Source: Coffea arabica
Lineage: Eukaryota > Streptophyta > Magnoliopsida > Gentianales > Rubiaceae
Length of the DNA: 64,000 nt
Direction of reading: 5' to 3'
Assembly: GCF_036785885.1 (NCBI RefSeq)
Contig: NC_092312.1
Location: 20,354,001 to 20,418,000 of the forward strand
A program made the position numbers and the translations under genes. Position 1 is the stretch's first letter. Every line of letters begins with the position of its first letter. The notes beneath the pieces are model-generated. The model was not told the DNA's origin. It did no database searches and saw only the letters and a program-made list of their open reading frames with translations. Positions 1 to 11,822 of the stretch are shown here, in pieces.

Positions 1-897
1 GCAAAATTTTGAATTAAAGAGTTAAAATTGATAGAGGAAGAAGTGACAACATAAATCAATTAATTGTTATGATACCTTTTCATGATTAACAATAATCATC
101 TAAAACAATAGTAAGAAAATAATCTTAGCATAATTAATTTTAAAAAAATTTTTAAGGGCAAAAAAGAAAGATGAAGAAAAAAGAGGAAGATAAGGATTGA
201 AGGCAAAAGCAGAAAGAGAAAGAAGAAAAGAATTCGGAGGAGAGTTGTTTATGATTTTTGGCTACTGAAAGAAAGTAGTGGAGCAAAAATTCAACTTAAA
301 ATGAAAACTACCACTTGTCAAAAGAAGAGACTATACACATGGCAAAAAGCGAGATTGCTACAGTAACCTCTCTCTTTTTTTTTATCCAAGGCATGCAAGG
401 CAGAGTAGAAAAGGATGAAAACTCATCTGCAATTAACATCCTCAATTGCTTAATAATGGTATTAGCATCAATATATACTCGAGAACATTAATTTGCGATC
501 ATCTAGCTAGTCTCCTATGTATTTGTATAATTGCGGTTAGCCCGTTGCAGATGTTCAAGGAGAGCCTGCACTGCTTTCAATTAGGCTTTCCTTGAAAGAC
601 TGCAGTGGAGTAGTAGTAGTAACTTCATCATCAGCCTTCACAGTCTCGAGGAGTTATTCCCTTCGGGAATATCATCCCAGAAAATACCGTCCAAATATTT
701 CGCACTTAAAGAGAGTGGCCAGCCACCTTTATGGCTTTAACCTGCAGCTTTCTGATTCATAAATACTAGCATTCCTTGTCTTCCTACAAACCAAAGCCTT
801 CTGCCAAACTTTTTATCATCCTAGCCAAAGCAAAACTGTAACCTGCCATGACGCATGCTGGTAACTCCGCTTTCAGTAGAATGTGGCACAAGTGTCA
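1..897. other. AT-rich flank and probable 3' UTR of the DUF7036 gene
   Basis: No coding region is seen here. The right-hand part (roughly 500-897) directly follows the stop codon of the minus-strand gene and is probably its 3' UTR. The left part is AT-rich, with purine-rich stretches near 165-230. I see no transposon ends in it. Confidence 0.5.
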
Positions 898-3800
898 TCA
901 AAATGGGTAAGAAAGAAGATGGAATATGAAGAGGCCGAATAAGCAAACCCAACAGATATGGTAGGGAGAGGATAGCGCAGGATCTGCAAATGCACACCTT
1001 AGTTAATCGGCTTATCTGTTGTATCCAAAGACAGTCAAATCATCATGAATGTGAAGATTCACAAACTTCTGTTATCTCTATTGTACTATTGTCCCTTGTC
1101 TCCCTCTTTGCGGGTAGTAGGGTGCAAGAAATGAACTAAGCATAACAAAGAGAGACTTAAATATCATCAAAAACTTACTTAAGGCATCATGAATCAACAT
1201 ATAGCATCAGAAGTGAACCACAACAATAACATCCAATCAAGTGGTCAGCAACAAAAGGTCAAATGCCAAACTATCCTGATGCAAAAGAAAAACTCTAATC
1301 CTATCCCTTCAAGTGTAAATTCGAAATAAAGCACAGATTTCTAAGGTTTTGCTGGTATTCTAAAGGACAGCTTAATCCTAGTAAAGCCTGGGTGTGTAAA
1401 TCCTAGGTTATCTTTGTCCTATATCTAAGAATCAATTTTTAGGTTTTTTTATCTTTAAAAACAAACCCTATTCCAGCTATCATCAGGATCAGATTAAATC
1501 CATTAAACTCAAGATCTCCTACACCAAAGTGGTGTTGAACAACATAGATTATTTGGGAATGCATTTCTCATCAATAATTACTCACATGATGGGACTAAGA
1601 ATCAAAGTATTGGAAGCAGCAACTTACACATAGAGGAAGCTGAGATTGAGGGCAATGAGTGTGGTGGCGACGCCAATCTTCTGCCATTTTCATTTTCCCA
1701 GCCACGACCAGAACCAAAAGATACTACAGGTAAAGGAGAAGGGCCAGTCTGTGCTATAGATCCTGTGGAAGGAGTAGAAGAACTTGGTGATAAATTAGGA
1801 CTAGGTGGATGGGCATGAGAGATTGGTGAATAACTTGGAGAAAGCCCAGAACGACACTTTGGGTCATTTTCTGCTGGTAAAGGTGCAGAAAAATAGTCAA
1901 GATCATTCTCTGGGCTTGGATCAGAAGGTGCATATACATCAAAGTTAGAGCAAGGTGCTGAAAGAGGAAAGTTGGGCACAGGAGCTGGAGGATCAGATCC
2001 ATAAAATGGTAAATCTGGGGATGGAGATGGAGACGGCGATGGAGTTGGTGGCAAAACGTCAAGGGAATGCTTTAGAGAAGAAGATAAACTGACTTCCTTA
2101 ACTTTACCAAAAACATACATGTCAAGGCCAAGATTTTTTGGAGACCCCATAAGTTTTTTGGCCAATTGTCTCATTCTCTGAGGTAATAGAATCCCCCAGT
2201 TTGAAGTAATTGAAGCTTCAACTACAACTGGAGGATCTCTAGTAGATCCATTATTGTTTGTTACCTGTATGTAAACGGTCTGCAGACAAGCGAAAAAAAA
2301 CTTATAATCTTGTGATGAAAAGTTGTATCACTGGGAATAAATAACTTAGGACCAAGCTATTCAAGCAAGTAACAAATACAATTTCAGTTTCCTCTTTTCA
2401 AAATTGCAGACAGATTATCCCTTGATGTGAACTTCATCAAAATGTGCAAATTTCTGTATGTTTAAATATCAACCTTGGGAAATTTTGAACCACATTATTC
2501 TCGTCCAGAACAATTGTTACACTGTAAAAAGTAAAGTAAGTAAGACCTCATCAAAAAATTATCAAGTCAACAGTTTTGCGAGTATACCTCATCAGGCATC
2601 AGATCCAAACCCAACTTCAACTGTGTCTTCAACTCAACAAACTTTTCTCTAATCTCATAAATGGGGTTGTTAAGAGTAAAATTAAAGAGGATCTGTGGTA
2701 CGCTCCAGATTGAAGGAGATTGCTCAGGAATTAATGTGATTCCACCAGGAAACTTCAGAATTTCAAATGAAGAGGGCTCTCCGAAAGTTGTGTTGGTCAG
2801 TGTCAAGTTGGACTGTAGAAGAAATAGCTCCACAAAAGACGACTTAAGCACGCTTATGAACACTGGGTTAATGGGAACACTCAGTGGATCAGAAAGGACG
2901 CCAAAGACCACATCCGTAACGTTAGATAAACCTGCCCGGTGCATGGATAGGACAGCAACCTATTTAAATGAAGTAATGTTATGTTAAGTGTATCTTATTT
3001 CACCAACACAAATAGAGCTAGCTATAAAGGCTTGTTGCAAACCTTTGTAGAAGGAACACCTATCTCCCCAAAGATATCATATTCTAACTCATTAATGTGA
3101 GGCAGAAGCTGTGCTACAGGCTTCTGCAGTCTTAAGTATGCTTGAACTGTGGCTGAAAAGAACAGAATGAGAAGAAGAAAAATAAGTAACCTGTCAGCTA
3201 CATGTAAAGAAAAATCACCAGTTTCTTGTGTTTTTCAATTTCAGATAGGGGGTATACACAAAAGTCATGTGCTACTATCGTAAGCATGCTAATCTTGCAT
3301 AAATAGAGAGAACCACTCAAGAAAAAATCAAACTCTAGCAACAAACAACAAATTTAGGCAACAAAAGAGTGGACAAACTTTGCTGTTCATATATCTTCCC
3401 AGGAAATTTTGGCACACCAACAGCAACATATACTGATTAGTTGGAAGAGAAATCTAATCCAGAATATTCAAGGATATCTTTGTTTCTCATGTTTTCAGGT
3501 AAAATCAGTTCTGCCGAAAAAGTCTCATTTAAAGCAGAAGGAATATGAACTGCCCAGGAAATTATGAGCTTCCAGGGACGACCCGCCAATTTGAACTACT
3601 TCTGTAGATAAATTTAGAGAACAAGATACCAGATGTAACACTTCAATTATGGATTTTGTGAAAACCAGAAAGAAAGGAAAAAAACTGATGGCAGTCAGCA
3701 ATTGCCAAAAGACACTAGCAAGAGACACTAAACATTTGAAAGTTTAAATGTTCAAGCAGTCTTGGGACAAGAAGTGAAAAAAAAAAATATTATGCGGCAT

Positions 3801-4699
3801 ATAACCGTGCCCATATATACTCATACAATCAACACGTTTCAATGCAGAAAAACGCAAGGTCTTTAAGTCAAACCACGCTACCAAGACGTATTCATCTTCA
3901 TCTTACAAATAACCTCAGCAGCCCAAAGTTTATTACCCATAATTGGAAATATCAACTCCAGTAGAGAGAGGGAAAAAAAGGCCCATGAAGGACTACATTA
4001 TTGTATCTACCCTTTTTGCATATACTCAAAACAATCAGCTAGAATTGACAAAACTGCTTGAAATTTAAAACCATCTTAACATAGCTCTCCCAGTAAGAAT
4101 CTCTAAAGGAAGAGAATTTGCTCACATACTTTCAAACAAAAAAAAAAAAAGATTAATCCAGAAAACTAAACAACAATCCACAGAGGTTTCCCAGGAGACA
4201 TCATTCAAACAACGTAATATCTAAAAAAAGGCGAGGTGCTGCCACTTCAACAAACAACTGAAAATCCAAATTATTGATCAATATCGTGAAAAAAAAAATA
4301 CCCACGAGTCCAAAATACCCAGAGAAAAAAGAAAACCCTCATCACAAAATTCCAGACAAACAAAAAGCCCTCATCACAGCGATCCAAGCGCAAAATGGGA
4401 AGTAATTTGAACTGAATATGGGAATGCATACCACGGATTTTGATGGCATCTTTTGCATCATACCCAATTTCCTTTGATGAAAGATGAACGACGGAAAACA
4501 AGGCATAGACAAACACGGCAACGCTTAATAACAAAACAAAAACGCATTTACAACCGCAATCTCTCGGAATTCTGTTGAAAGCCGCCGAACATCTCCGACA
4601 GCAGAAGATTGAAGAACCGACTCCGCCCTCCTCAGTCGGGCCTTGTCGTTGTTGTTGCTGCCGTGCGACTGGCAGTTGCTGTTGCGACAGTTTCCCCAT
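898..4699 (-). CDS. DUF7036-type membrane-anchored protein, five exons
   Basis: Proposed coding exons on the minus strand are 4699-4432, 3152-3043, 2959-2588, 2279-1628 and 983-898, giving 495 residues in one frame with GT-AG introns. The start is the ATG at 4699; the frame is open 15 codons further but only from a TTG. Residues about 1-50 are Gln-rich and basic with a Cys cluster. A single membrane helix lies at about 52-73. A conserved plant domain follows (resembling DUF7036, from memory) with several possible N-glycosylation sites. Then comes a long Pro/Ser-rich tail with a PTPSPSPSPSP run. The last exon encodes a hydrophobic end, which could be a second membrane segment or a GPI-type signal. 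The last splice is the least certain: the GTAAGT donor at 1627 gives this frame, while a weaker donor two bases earlier would give another hydrophobic tail. No biochemical function is known to me. Confidence 0.75.
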
Positions 4700-7354
4700 C
4701 TCCACAGCATCTGAACCGCCCAACTCCAAGCCCACACTCCTCAATTCTTACTCTGCTCCACTTTCTCTCTGTAGGAGTTAAGTTTTGGCGAATTTTTCTC
4801 TCTCTAAAAGTGGTAGAGACAACTGGGCCTTGGAATGGTCAGGGACAAGTGAATTCCAATATTCCATAGTGAGCATATGCTCTCTCTCTCTCTCTTATTC
4901 CTTCCCTTCAGTCACGTAGTTCACTATAAGACCGTGTTTGGGTTGGGATTAGCGTCGAACTTATTCATCGTGGAATATCGCGGTAAATTGCATCATAAAA
5001 AAAAAGAGATTGATACGGACACTCCATTTGATACTATTACCCATCAGCCGTTGATTTGGGGCCAAAACTTGGACGAGCCTGATTTTTAAAAACTGGTTAT
5101 ATTCAAGGAAAAATTTGATTATTTGGCTGCGGAACGTTAAGGGGAAGCAAAGGTGAAAAGGAAAGGTGGGAAGAGGGGGAAAAGGCGTGCCCACGAATAA
5201 TGAATAGTATTTAATAACGCTTAAACAAAACAAAGGGACCAAAGCGGATAAAGTGCAATATTTGTCACCACTCCCAGCAGCGCAGTTGTCTTTGTTGCTA
5301 CTCATTTTTCATTAGAGTATAAACTAATATCCCATAATAGCTAAGTAATCTGGTCCCGTCCCATAATGCTTCTTTTCATCATTTTCTTAATTCCCAATGA
5401 TTGAGATAATCCATGTTGAATTTCTTGGGGCTTACTCTATGGATCGCTTTGCGGTACGAGTAATTCCATAATTTGACCATTCACATGCTCCCAAGTGGAT
5501 CCCAAAGAACTTTACTTTCACGTACGTAAACCATATGTACCCACGAGGATAATAACTGCTGCTACAATAGATTAAAAGTCATAAAAAATAGTAGTGTGTG
5601 TTTGGATCGTAAAATTATTTGAAATATTTTAAATATAGCATTTTTTTATGATGTGATGTATGTGAGATAAAAAAGTAATTAAAAATATAAAAAATTATAT
5701 TGAAAATTGTAATGTTGATGTAAGCAAATATATTTAAACAAATATAATCTCCTGTCCAAACGCAGATAATGGTGGATCATTTCTTCTTCGTTTATCCGCG
5801 GGATAAGAAATGGCCCACTATACTTGTGTGTTATTACGTAATAGTATGTTTTTAATATTTCATAGAGAAAACGTATTAGTTTCGGCATAACGGAGGTCTA
5901 TCTGTATCATGGGGAAAAAAATTAGGAAATCCACAAAAAATTGCAAATGATGGTCGAAATTTTGATGAAGCTATGTTGTAGTTGTGATTGGATTTGATCT
6001 TACAAATTCGATATGCGCATATAAAGATATTCATGCAAATTTTTATGTATAAACCTCATCTTTAACTTGTGTTGGAATAAATCAAACCGCTAATTAATCC
6101 TACCTGTACTATAATTTGTGACCAAGTTCATCAAAAAAATATATAAAAAAAAAACAACTCAATCCACATTTCATAAAGCGACATTAGTCAAAATGTAAAT
6201 ATCTATATGCTACTACTTCATTGCCATCTCACCATGACAGACGCCATGTCTCGCGATGCTCGCTATGAAAAAAAAAAAGAGCCAAATGTAGAAACGGAAA
6301 TTTCTCGACTGTCTAAAAAGGGAAATTTCTAGTTATACGAACGGCTTTACTGGATTCTTACTCGAGTCATTCAATACGAATACTAACTCCCATAGTTTTT
6401 ATATAAGTTTCTTGATTTTTGTTTTTTTTTGTATTCGTTAACGTCTACTTTTATTGCTATTCTAATCTATTGTAAGGGTGCGATCCAATTGAATCAAGAA
6501 GAATCGACGAAAACTGAATTACCATCGAATCATACGAATGTACTACGCATCCATATGAATCTAAGAAAAGTCAGGGCCATGTGAATGTATCACGCACTCA
6601 AATGAATATAAAAGAAGCCACATTAGTGTAGTAAATATGATAACCAACCACTCTAGTGATAGTCGATTTAGCGGAGAGATTTTCGACAGTTTTGAGAGTC
6701 ACAAGAAACAAGACTCTGTCGTCGGCTGGAAAATAATTGTATAGATGCAATTTGAAGTAGCTGGATCACGTACGCTATCAGTTCGTAATATGAATTGACG
6801 TCTAACTAATAATAATGGTACGCGAATGCTGATTTATCCTTTTTGGTCAAGTTCAAGTAATGTGCATGATCTGGATCGGGGAGGACAAATAAACATGGGT
6901 ATGGGCAAGATGATGATAGTTTCGCGTGTTTGTGAGGGATAAACATTGCATATGGAATCCAAAAAAAAAAAAGCATTGCATGTGTCTGGAAGTCTAAACA
7001 CGTACATTTGTCTTGCAAAATGACGGCTATCATTTCTGATCTAGTTAATTTACCTATATTTTACTTTTATTTCTAATATAAACAACAGAATTACTTTTTT
7101 TTTTTTTTTTCATCATCTTGTACTGACCTGATGAAAATCAGACACTAAAACACAGACACGGTCTTATAAAGTTCATTCCTTCCTTTTATTTCTCTCTTTT
7201 TTTCGTTCATTCGTCCCCGTCTTTATTTTATTTTTTAATATATATATATATATATATATGATGGCAGGCTGCACGTTGCATGAGCAAACTATCACGAAAT
7301 GTTGTACGGAGAAGGGTTGACAAAATTTAACTATCAAATGCCAACTCCCGCAGA
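4700..7354. other. Intergenic region with promoter of the DUF7036 gene
   Basis: This AT-rich stretch has no convincing gene. A CT-rich tract near 4879-4896 lies just upstream of the minus-strand gene. A MITE-like repeat is at about 5596-5764. A (TA)n run sits near 7238-7259. The short open frames here have no protein-like character. Confidence 0.5.
5596..5764. repeat. MITE of the TTTGGATTG family
   Basis: The left end GTGTTTGGATCG and the right end CTGTCCAAACGC are imperfect inverted repeats. The body has the motif seen in the other copies: a short palindromic AT region and a sequence like GATGTGATGTATGTGAG. It belongs to the same dispersed family as copies near 10.5, 13.7, 22.0, 41.1, 42.4, 43.8 and 44.4 kb. 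Confidence 0.55.
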
Positions 7355-7606
7355 TGTCTTCTTTTTTTTTTTTTTTTCAACAAATGGCAGTATCATTATA
7401 CTCCCTCCGTCCCACTTTGATAGTCTTGTTTTCCTTTTTCGTCTGTCCCAAATTATAGTTCACTTTTCCATTAAGAAATGTAGTAATCTTTCAAATTATC
7501 TAAAATACCCTTATTAAATATCTTATTATTAATACATTGTTATTAAATACTAACCCACTACATTGAATACATTGAGCTTTTCCAATACTAACCCATTAGC
7601 TGTAAC

Positions 7607-8512
7607 TAGAGGTGGCAATTTGTCCCAAGTCCCAATGGGTTACCCATGCCCATAGGGCTTTGGGCGGGATGGGTATTGGATTTTGATATTGGGTTTAAAA
7701 TGGGACAAATCCCAATTGTACCCATTAATTGATGGGAATACTTGGGAAATACGTGGATACCCATTGGACTCAAATAACAAGGGCTCTGTTTGGTTTAGCT
7801 ATTTTTGGGGGGTTTTTTTGAAATATTTTATTATAACAGTGTATATGAAAAATTTTTACTATAAAATTTTTTTGAAATATTTGATATACTAATATGGATG
7901 GGATGTTTTTTGAGTTATTGTATATTACTGTAACATTGTATTTGAAAAACTTATTTTTTGAAAAAATAGCCAATCCAAACGGAGTCTTAGATTCAAAAAT
8001 TATCTTTAACAATTTTTATAGTCATACTAGAGAATATAATCTAGTAGTTTTCCTAGTCATTATCCACAAGAATTTTCAACATTTCAGTCAATTTAGACCT
8101 GTCATCTTTGGACAATGATGAAAATAAATATTCAACACCTTAAGTACTTTGGCCATCTTGATATATGTTGGAATATGACTGTATATCTATTTTTTCCTTT
8201 ATTTGTTAATCCAATTTTTGATGGGAATCCTGAGTATAAAGCACTTGCATGTTTATTTAATAAAACTAAAAAAAATTTAATAAATCAAAAATATTAAAAT
8301 TATATAAAAAATAAAAATGAATTAAAGGAAAAAAAAATATGTAGAAAATAGATTTGGGTATTGGGCGGGATCAATCTAAACCCATCCCAAAGTGATCCCG
8401 CCCAAATTAGTCCCAAAACACATATGGGTAAGGTTGGACCCAAACCCATATAACTCGGTTCCATCACAAACCCAAGCAAATCCCGCCCATCCCGCCCATT
8501 CTGCCACCTCTA
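7607..8512. mobile_element. Non-autonomous hAT-type element, 906 bp
   Basis: The ends are TAGAGGTGGCA at 7607 and TGCCACCTCTA ending at 8512. An exact 8-base target duplication, GCTGTAAC, lies at 7599-7606 and 8513-8520. The inverted repeats and 8-base duplication are the hAT superfamily signature. Subterminal regions repeat CCCATCCCGCCC-like motifs in inverted orientation. No transposase frame remains. A further inverted-repeat element is nested at about 7790-7990. Confidence 0.85.
7790..7990. mobile_element. Small inverted-repeat element inside the hAT-type element
   Basis: The left end GGCTCTGTTTGGTTTAGC and the right end GCCAATCCAAACGGAGTC are imperfect inverted repeats about 25 bases long that continue into an ATTTTT run. 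The ends match those of the AT-expanded element at 48.0-49.6 kb. The target duplication is not clear. Confidence 0.6.
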
Positions 8513-9841
8513 GCTGTAACTGATATTAATTGGCACTCTTCGTGATTAGTATAAGGGTATTTTAAGAAATTATTAATCTAAATTTATGTTTCCAACCAAA
8601 TTAATTACACTTTCTTAATCTGTGTGAAAAAAAAAATCAAGACTAACAAAACGGGACGGAGAGAGTATATATTAACATTTACTAATACAATGATTAGTTA
8701 CAAAAAGGGCAACAGCCCTCTTATCTTTCCTAGCTGCTTTTATCAACCAGCTTGGGAAATCATTTGCCCAATCTATATATCATTAACTAGCTTTGTTGCA
8801 AAATATGCTAGCATATGACTTGCTACATTAGACGTTATAGGTACAAAAGATACTGTACAATACTCAAAGCCTTGTGTTAGATCCTCAACGTCCTCTACAA
8901 TGGTTGCTAGAATACCATCCTGCACATTGTTGCTTCTAATTTGGTCCGTGGCTGTTTTGCAGTCTGATAGGATTGCAATTTTCCTCCAGCCTGCTTCTCT
9001 TGCCATTTGGAGAGCCAATCTAATGGTTAAAGTTTCTTCCATTAGAGCTTCACCCGTAAATGTCTTGTTAGAAGAATTAGATCGTATTCGAAAATTTTTA
9101 TCAAAATAAAAAATGCACGCCGCTCGAGGGTATAAATTAGATATACAACATAAATTGTAAAGCGTTTGCATTTTTTTTTTAAAGAAAACAATTTCAACAT
9201 TAAGCATAACCTTATCTTTGGATTTTTTATTTGTGTTAGCATTCCAATAGGGAATTTACTAGCATAAGCCAACAAAAAAAAAGGGAAAATATAAGGCAGG
9301 GTGGCTTGATAAAACTGCAAATTGAAGTCTGAAATTTAATCATTAAACTTTTGATTTGCTGAATTTATATAGTCAATTCTATTTGATTAACCAGCTAAAT
9401 TACACATGAAATATTTTATTTCATGTGTATTTTATAGTTGAATAGTAATATTAGATTTTAAGTTTATATGATATTAATTTCTTGAATATTACTTTTTGAC
9501 ACTAATGAACTACTTGCAAATATGGAAAATATGTTTTTTGTGTGTTGTGCGTATATGAAAGAATGGTGTTTTGAGTGTGAAATATTTTGTATGTTTGACT
9601 GAGAAATTATGATCTGTATGGATTAGGTTTTTTTTTTTTTTTTTTTTTTTTGTAGCCTGTTTGAATTAGGTATTTTTGAAATGTATTTTGGAATTGGAAC
9701 ATTTTTTAAAAATTTGTTGAAATTTCCTACAACAACCATCCACCAACCTATCCCCTCCTCCTTTCTCTACTGACACCGTCCCCCTCCTTCCCTCCCTCTC
9801 TCCCTTCCATTTTTATCGAACTTTCCCTTAATCTTCACGCT

Positions 9842-10208
9842 TAGGGTGCCTTTGGGATTGAGGATTCGAACAGAAAAGAAAGGGAAAGAAGAGAAAGCTT
9901 GATTTTCATTTGTTTGTGAGTTTTAAGTAAGAGAGAAAATAAAGGAAATGGGAGGATGAATAGTGGATAAAACTTTTCCTCCCAAATTTGAGAGAAAGTT
10001 GGAGAAAGCTTGTAAAAAAATTTTAAAATACCTCTTTTATCCTTAAAAATGTCTTGAACAAATATTTAATGACTTTCATATCCAAAATCATACCGCTAAT
10101 TTTCAAAATTCCCAAACAACATAACAATCCTTTCTCTTCTATTCTCTTCTCTCATAACTTAAGTTTTCCCTTCTTCTCTTTTCTATCATAAACTCCCAAA
10201 CTTAGCCT
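9842..10208. repeat. MITE-like inverted-repeat element
   Basis: The left end TAGGGTGCCTTTGGGATTG and the inverted right end TAAGGCTAAGTTTGGGAG are related. Both continue into purine-rich AGAAAAGA-type sequence on the corresponding strand, over about 60 bases. The ends are approximate and no target duplication is certain. Confidence 0.45.
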
Positions 10209-10499
10209 TAAGCTTTCTATACCATAAGAATAAGTCTAATCATCAAAGAAGACGTGCTTACAACGAAGGCTAATATGTACATGTTTCATCCAAATACTAG
10301 TAATAGTTTATAACGTGGTAGTTGTCCTAATCCAATTTGAATTTCCAAGTCTATCGTACTTGATAAAATACATCTAATTGAACCAATTTGATTAATTTTA
10401 GCTTTTTTTTTTATGAAGCAGCATATAATAGCTAAAGTAAAGAATCCTCATTACAGAACTTTATAATCATAATAGCAGACTCTTCATCCCAAAAAACTT

Positions 10500-10668
10500 A
10501 TATTTGGATAGCTCAATTATGTCAAATAATATTTGACTTGTATCGTGAGAACATTTTTCAATATATTTTTTTTATAATTTCAATCACATTTTTATGTCAC
10601 GTATATCATATCACAAAAAATACTTCAGTATTTTATTGTTTCAAATAATACTCTATCCAAACAATATT
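10500..10668. repeat. MITE of the TTTGGATTG family
   Basis: TATTTGGATAGC at the left is matched by CTATCCAAACAATA at the right in inverted orientation. The interior carries the family motif CACGTATATCATATCACAAAAA. It lies about 500 bases upstream of the F-box gene's TATA box. Confidence 0.5.
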
Positions 10669-11006
10669 GAAATGTATTAGAGCCTATATATTGAAAAAAG
10701 CAAAAAAATGTAGATTGCTGGAAGTCAGTAGTTTTCCCTGGTAACACAGAGAGATAAAAATAAAAATAAGTTTGCTGTTGATATGTGAGTTTCATTTCAA
10801 CTGAACTACCATACCATTTCGACTTTTGATTTGGTTAAGAGTCTAAAATGTCACTACTAGAAGTTTAGGAAGAGGCCAAGACCAAGACCAGACTCGAGTA
10901 AACTACAATGCCAAAAACGGTCACAAAATTCAAAAAAATTCAAAAACGAGGCGGGCCTTCGAGAAATTGCATGCTATGAGATTCAAATCAGATACTAGGG
11001 ATTCAG

Positions 11007-11037
11007 AGGAGAGAGACGAGAGAGAGAGAGAGAGAGT
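11007..11037. repeat. (GA)n tract upstream of the F-box gene
   Basis: A nearly pure GA run about 30 bases long sits about 130 bases upstream of the TATA-like box. Plant promoters often carry such tracts, which GAGA-binding (BBR/BPC) factors can bind. That role is inferred here. Confidence 0.6.
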
Positions 11038-11162
11038 CTGGCGTCAAAATGTGCAGAGCCAAAAATATTTCCCCCACAGCAAAACGCACCCTCACCTCAC
11101 CACCTCACGCACAAACTTTTGAAATTTGAACAGCTTCAGCTATACCACCAGCCCCTCCTCCT

Positions 11163-11169
11163 TATAAAC
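11163..11169 (+). promoter_or_regulatory. TATA-like box of the F-box gene
   Basis: TATAAAC lies in a CTCC-rich context about 125 bases before a probable 5' UTR intron. The CT-rich sequence at 11195-11230 fits a plant transcription start region. Confidence 0.55.
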
Positions 11170-11822
11170 CCGCGCCTACTCTTTCCTCGTCTTCTCTTCT
11201 TCTACTGCTCTCTCTCTTTCTCTCTCCCATAAGCTCTAGCCCACAAACAGTAAAGCTCTGATTTGGGCTTTTTCTTCACGTCCTGATTGTAAGCTCCTCC
11301 AACTCTTGTTTCTTTACATTCAATTCAATTGCGATTCCTCGGTGCATTTTACGTAGGACATTATTGCATCTTATTTCCCATTTTACGCTCGGAAGAATTT
11401 TTTTTTTTCGCTTGATTTACGCAGGTTCTTTTAAGATCTTATTTCCCATTTTGGCTTCTGTTGTTGATGAATCTTCAGATATTGAGCTTTTAGCTTGAGG
11501 CAATAAGCTCAAATGTTTATCGGTTTTGGTTTAACAAATCTGGTCATAATGAAGTCCTAATATAGAATCTTCTTGTAGCATTTGAAACTTAATAGACGGT
11601 TCTTTAAAATTTGTTTTTAACTGCTTTATTTGCTTAAGATTGATTTTGTTGATTGGAGTTTTGAATTATATTCATTTGTGCTTGAAACCCAGTAAAAATC
11701 TATTGAATTTGCTCAAGATAATCATTCTTCTGAGGAATTCTTCCTCACCCCCTTGCTCAAGTTTGGATTTTTATAGCTAAATCTAATTAAACATTAGCTG
11801 TTTGATTGTTGTACCCAGATAT

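Larger units (their letters stand above)
7401..8665. mobile_element. Tc1/mariner (Stowaway-like) MITE, split by a hAT-type insertion
   Basis: The terminal inverted repeats are CTCCCTCCGTCCC at 7401 and GGGACGGAGAGAG ending at 8665, with a TA dinucleotide on each side, as expected of mariner-type target duplication. Removing the hAT-type insert and one of its target copies leaves about 351 bases. The same family is at 54806-55225. Confidence 0.8.
7359..9110 (-). mobile_element. LINE-like remnant with RNase H fragment, interrupted by nested MITEs
   Basis: On the minus strand, 9080-8776 encodes an RNase H-like fragment (RVT_3 type): an EALMEE motif, a LSDCKTATDQI motif with the expected catalytic Asp, and a conserved FVPITSNVASHMLAYFATK end. 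The plus strand has a poly(T) run at about 7362-7378, which is a poly(A) tail on the minus strand and fits a LINE 3' end. The remnant is split by a mariner-type MITE at 7401-8665. The two halves match the uninterrupted copy at 61.73-62.06 kb: AACAAA just after the poly(T), and GTTACAAAAAGGGC past the insertion. It is a dead fragment; no reverse transcriptase domain is visible. Confidence 0.6.

Noticed and set aside
560-610. Possible small hairpin (CTGCACTGCTTTCAA against TTGAAAGACTGCAG)
   Set aside because: Pairing is interrupted and short, and neither arm resembles a known plant miRNA.
1754-2062. 102-codon minus frame within DUF7036 exon 4
   Set aside because: It is a shadow frame of the Pro/Ser-rich exon and has no family features.
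4271-4744. 157-codon minus frame starting at 4744 with sequence past 4432
   Set aside because: The first codon is TTG and the part below 4432 reads into an intron. The ATG at 4699 with a donor at 4431 gives a continuous five-exon model.
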